A stretch of DNA of 64,000 nt from Thermoactinospora rubra (lineage in GTDB: Bacteria > Actinomycetota > Actinomycetes > Streptosporangiales > Streptosporangiaceae), in assembly GCF_002093975.1 (NCBI RefSeq), contig NZ_MSZZ01000022.1, forward strand, positions 62,001 through 126,000, read 5' to 3'. How positions within the stretch are numbered: position 1 is the first letter of the stretch; each line of letters starts with the position of its first letter. A program made the translations under genes and the position numbers. Shown piece after piece: positions 63,962-64,000 of this stretch. Under the pieces are notes generated by a model that was not told the origin of the DNA, made no database searches, and worked only from the letters and a program-made list of their open reading frames with translations.

Positions 63962-64000
63962 TCAGTGCGCGACTGCTCCGCGGCGCCGCGGGCGTCGCGG
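63958..64000 (+). CDS. ABC transporter permease (start only, cut by window edge)
   Basis: The first 14 codons (MISARLLRGAAGVA) of the next gene, overlapping the binding-protein stop by ATGA. Position after an NMT1/SsuA-like binding protein suggests the SsuC-type permease. Nothing else can be said from the visible part. Confidence 0.5.
   Translation, partial: MISARLLRGAAGVA

Overview
The window is high-GC DNA with actinobacterial gene order. The blocks ffh-rpsP-khpA-rimM-trmD-rplS-lepB-lepB-rnhB-DUF2469-yraN-comM-dprA-xerC and M23-rpsB-tsf-pyrH-frr-cdsA-rlmN, together with a Cvn 'conservon' next to ffh, point to a filamentous actinomycete. The order Streptosporangiales is my guess. No rRNA, tRNA, CRISPR array or transposase was recognised.

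Region 1 (1-12.8 kb) is nitrogen and amine catabolism. A minus-strand polyamine import operon runs from a 23-codon leader ORF through an aminobutyraldehyde-type dehydrogenase to potA, potD, potB and potC (cut by the window edge). A divergent Lrp/AsnC regulator faces it. A VapBC-like pair follows. Next is a cyclase / NCS1 permease / agmatinase-family operon divergent from a PucR regulator, then a MarR regulator with a DHA2 efflux pump whose leader contains a perfect 15-bp hairpin that buries the ribosome-binding site.

Region 2 (12.9-31 kb) is carbohydrate catabolism with an embedded bacteriocin cassette. A minus-strand operon encodes a sugar ABC importer, a PHP/CehA-type hydrolase, an IolE-like isomerase, an IolG-like dehydrogenase and a GH38 alpha-mannosidase. 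On the plus strand are a Cgl0159-type (beta/alpha)8 protein, iolB and iolD. Three identical palindromes (core TGTCATGACA) precede the importer, the Cgl0159-type gene and iolB, so the set looks like one inositol-type regulon. I infer a mannosyl-inositol substrate. Between the Cgl0159-type gene and iolB lies about 4.2 kb holding a shortened BTAD regulator, a lactococcin-972-like bacteriocin, its seven-TM-type partner and its ABC ATPase. The left edge is scarred by an 80-bp iolB fragment and a 50-bp ABC-ATPase fragment.

Region 3 (31-58 kb) is mostly housekeeping (translation, ribosome maturation, secretion, DNA uptake and recombination). It is interrupted by accessory regulator/transporter pairs: ArsR-like with an MFS pump, where three operator-like sites are spaced exactly 22 bp apart, and MarR with an EamA transporter. 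There are also gene-poor, repeat-bearing gaps.

Region 4 (58-64 kb) is a conservon (sensor kinase, Roadblock/LC7, DUF742, Ras-like GTPase) and the start of a nitrate/taurine-type ABC importer running off the right edge.
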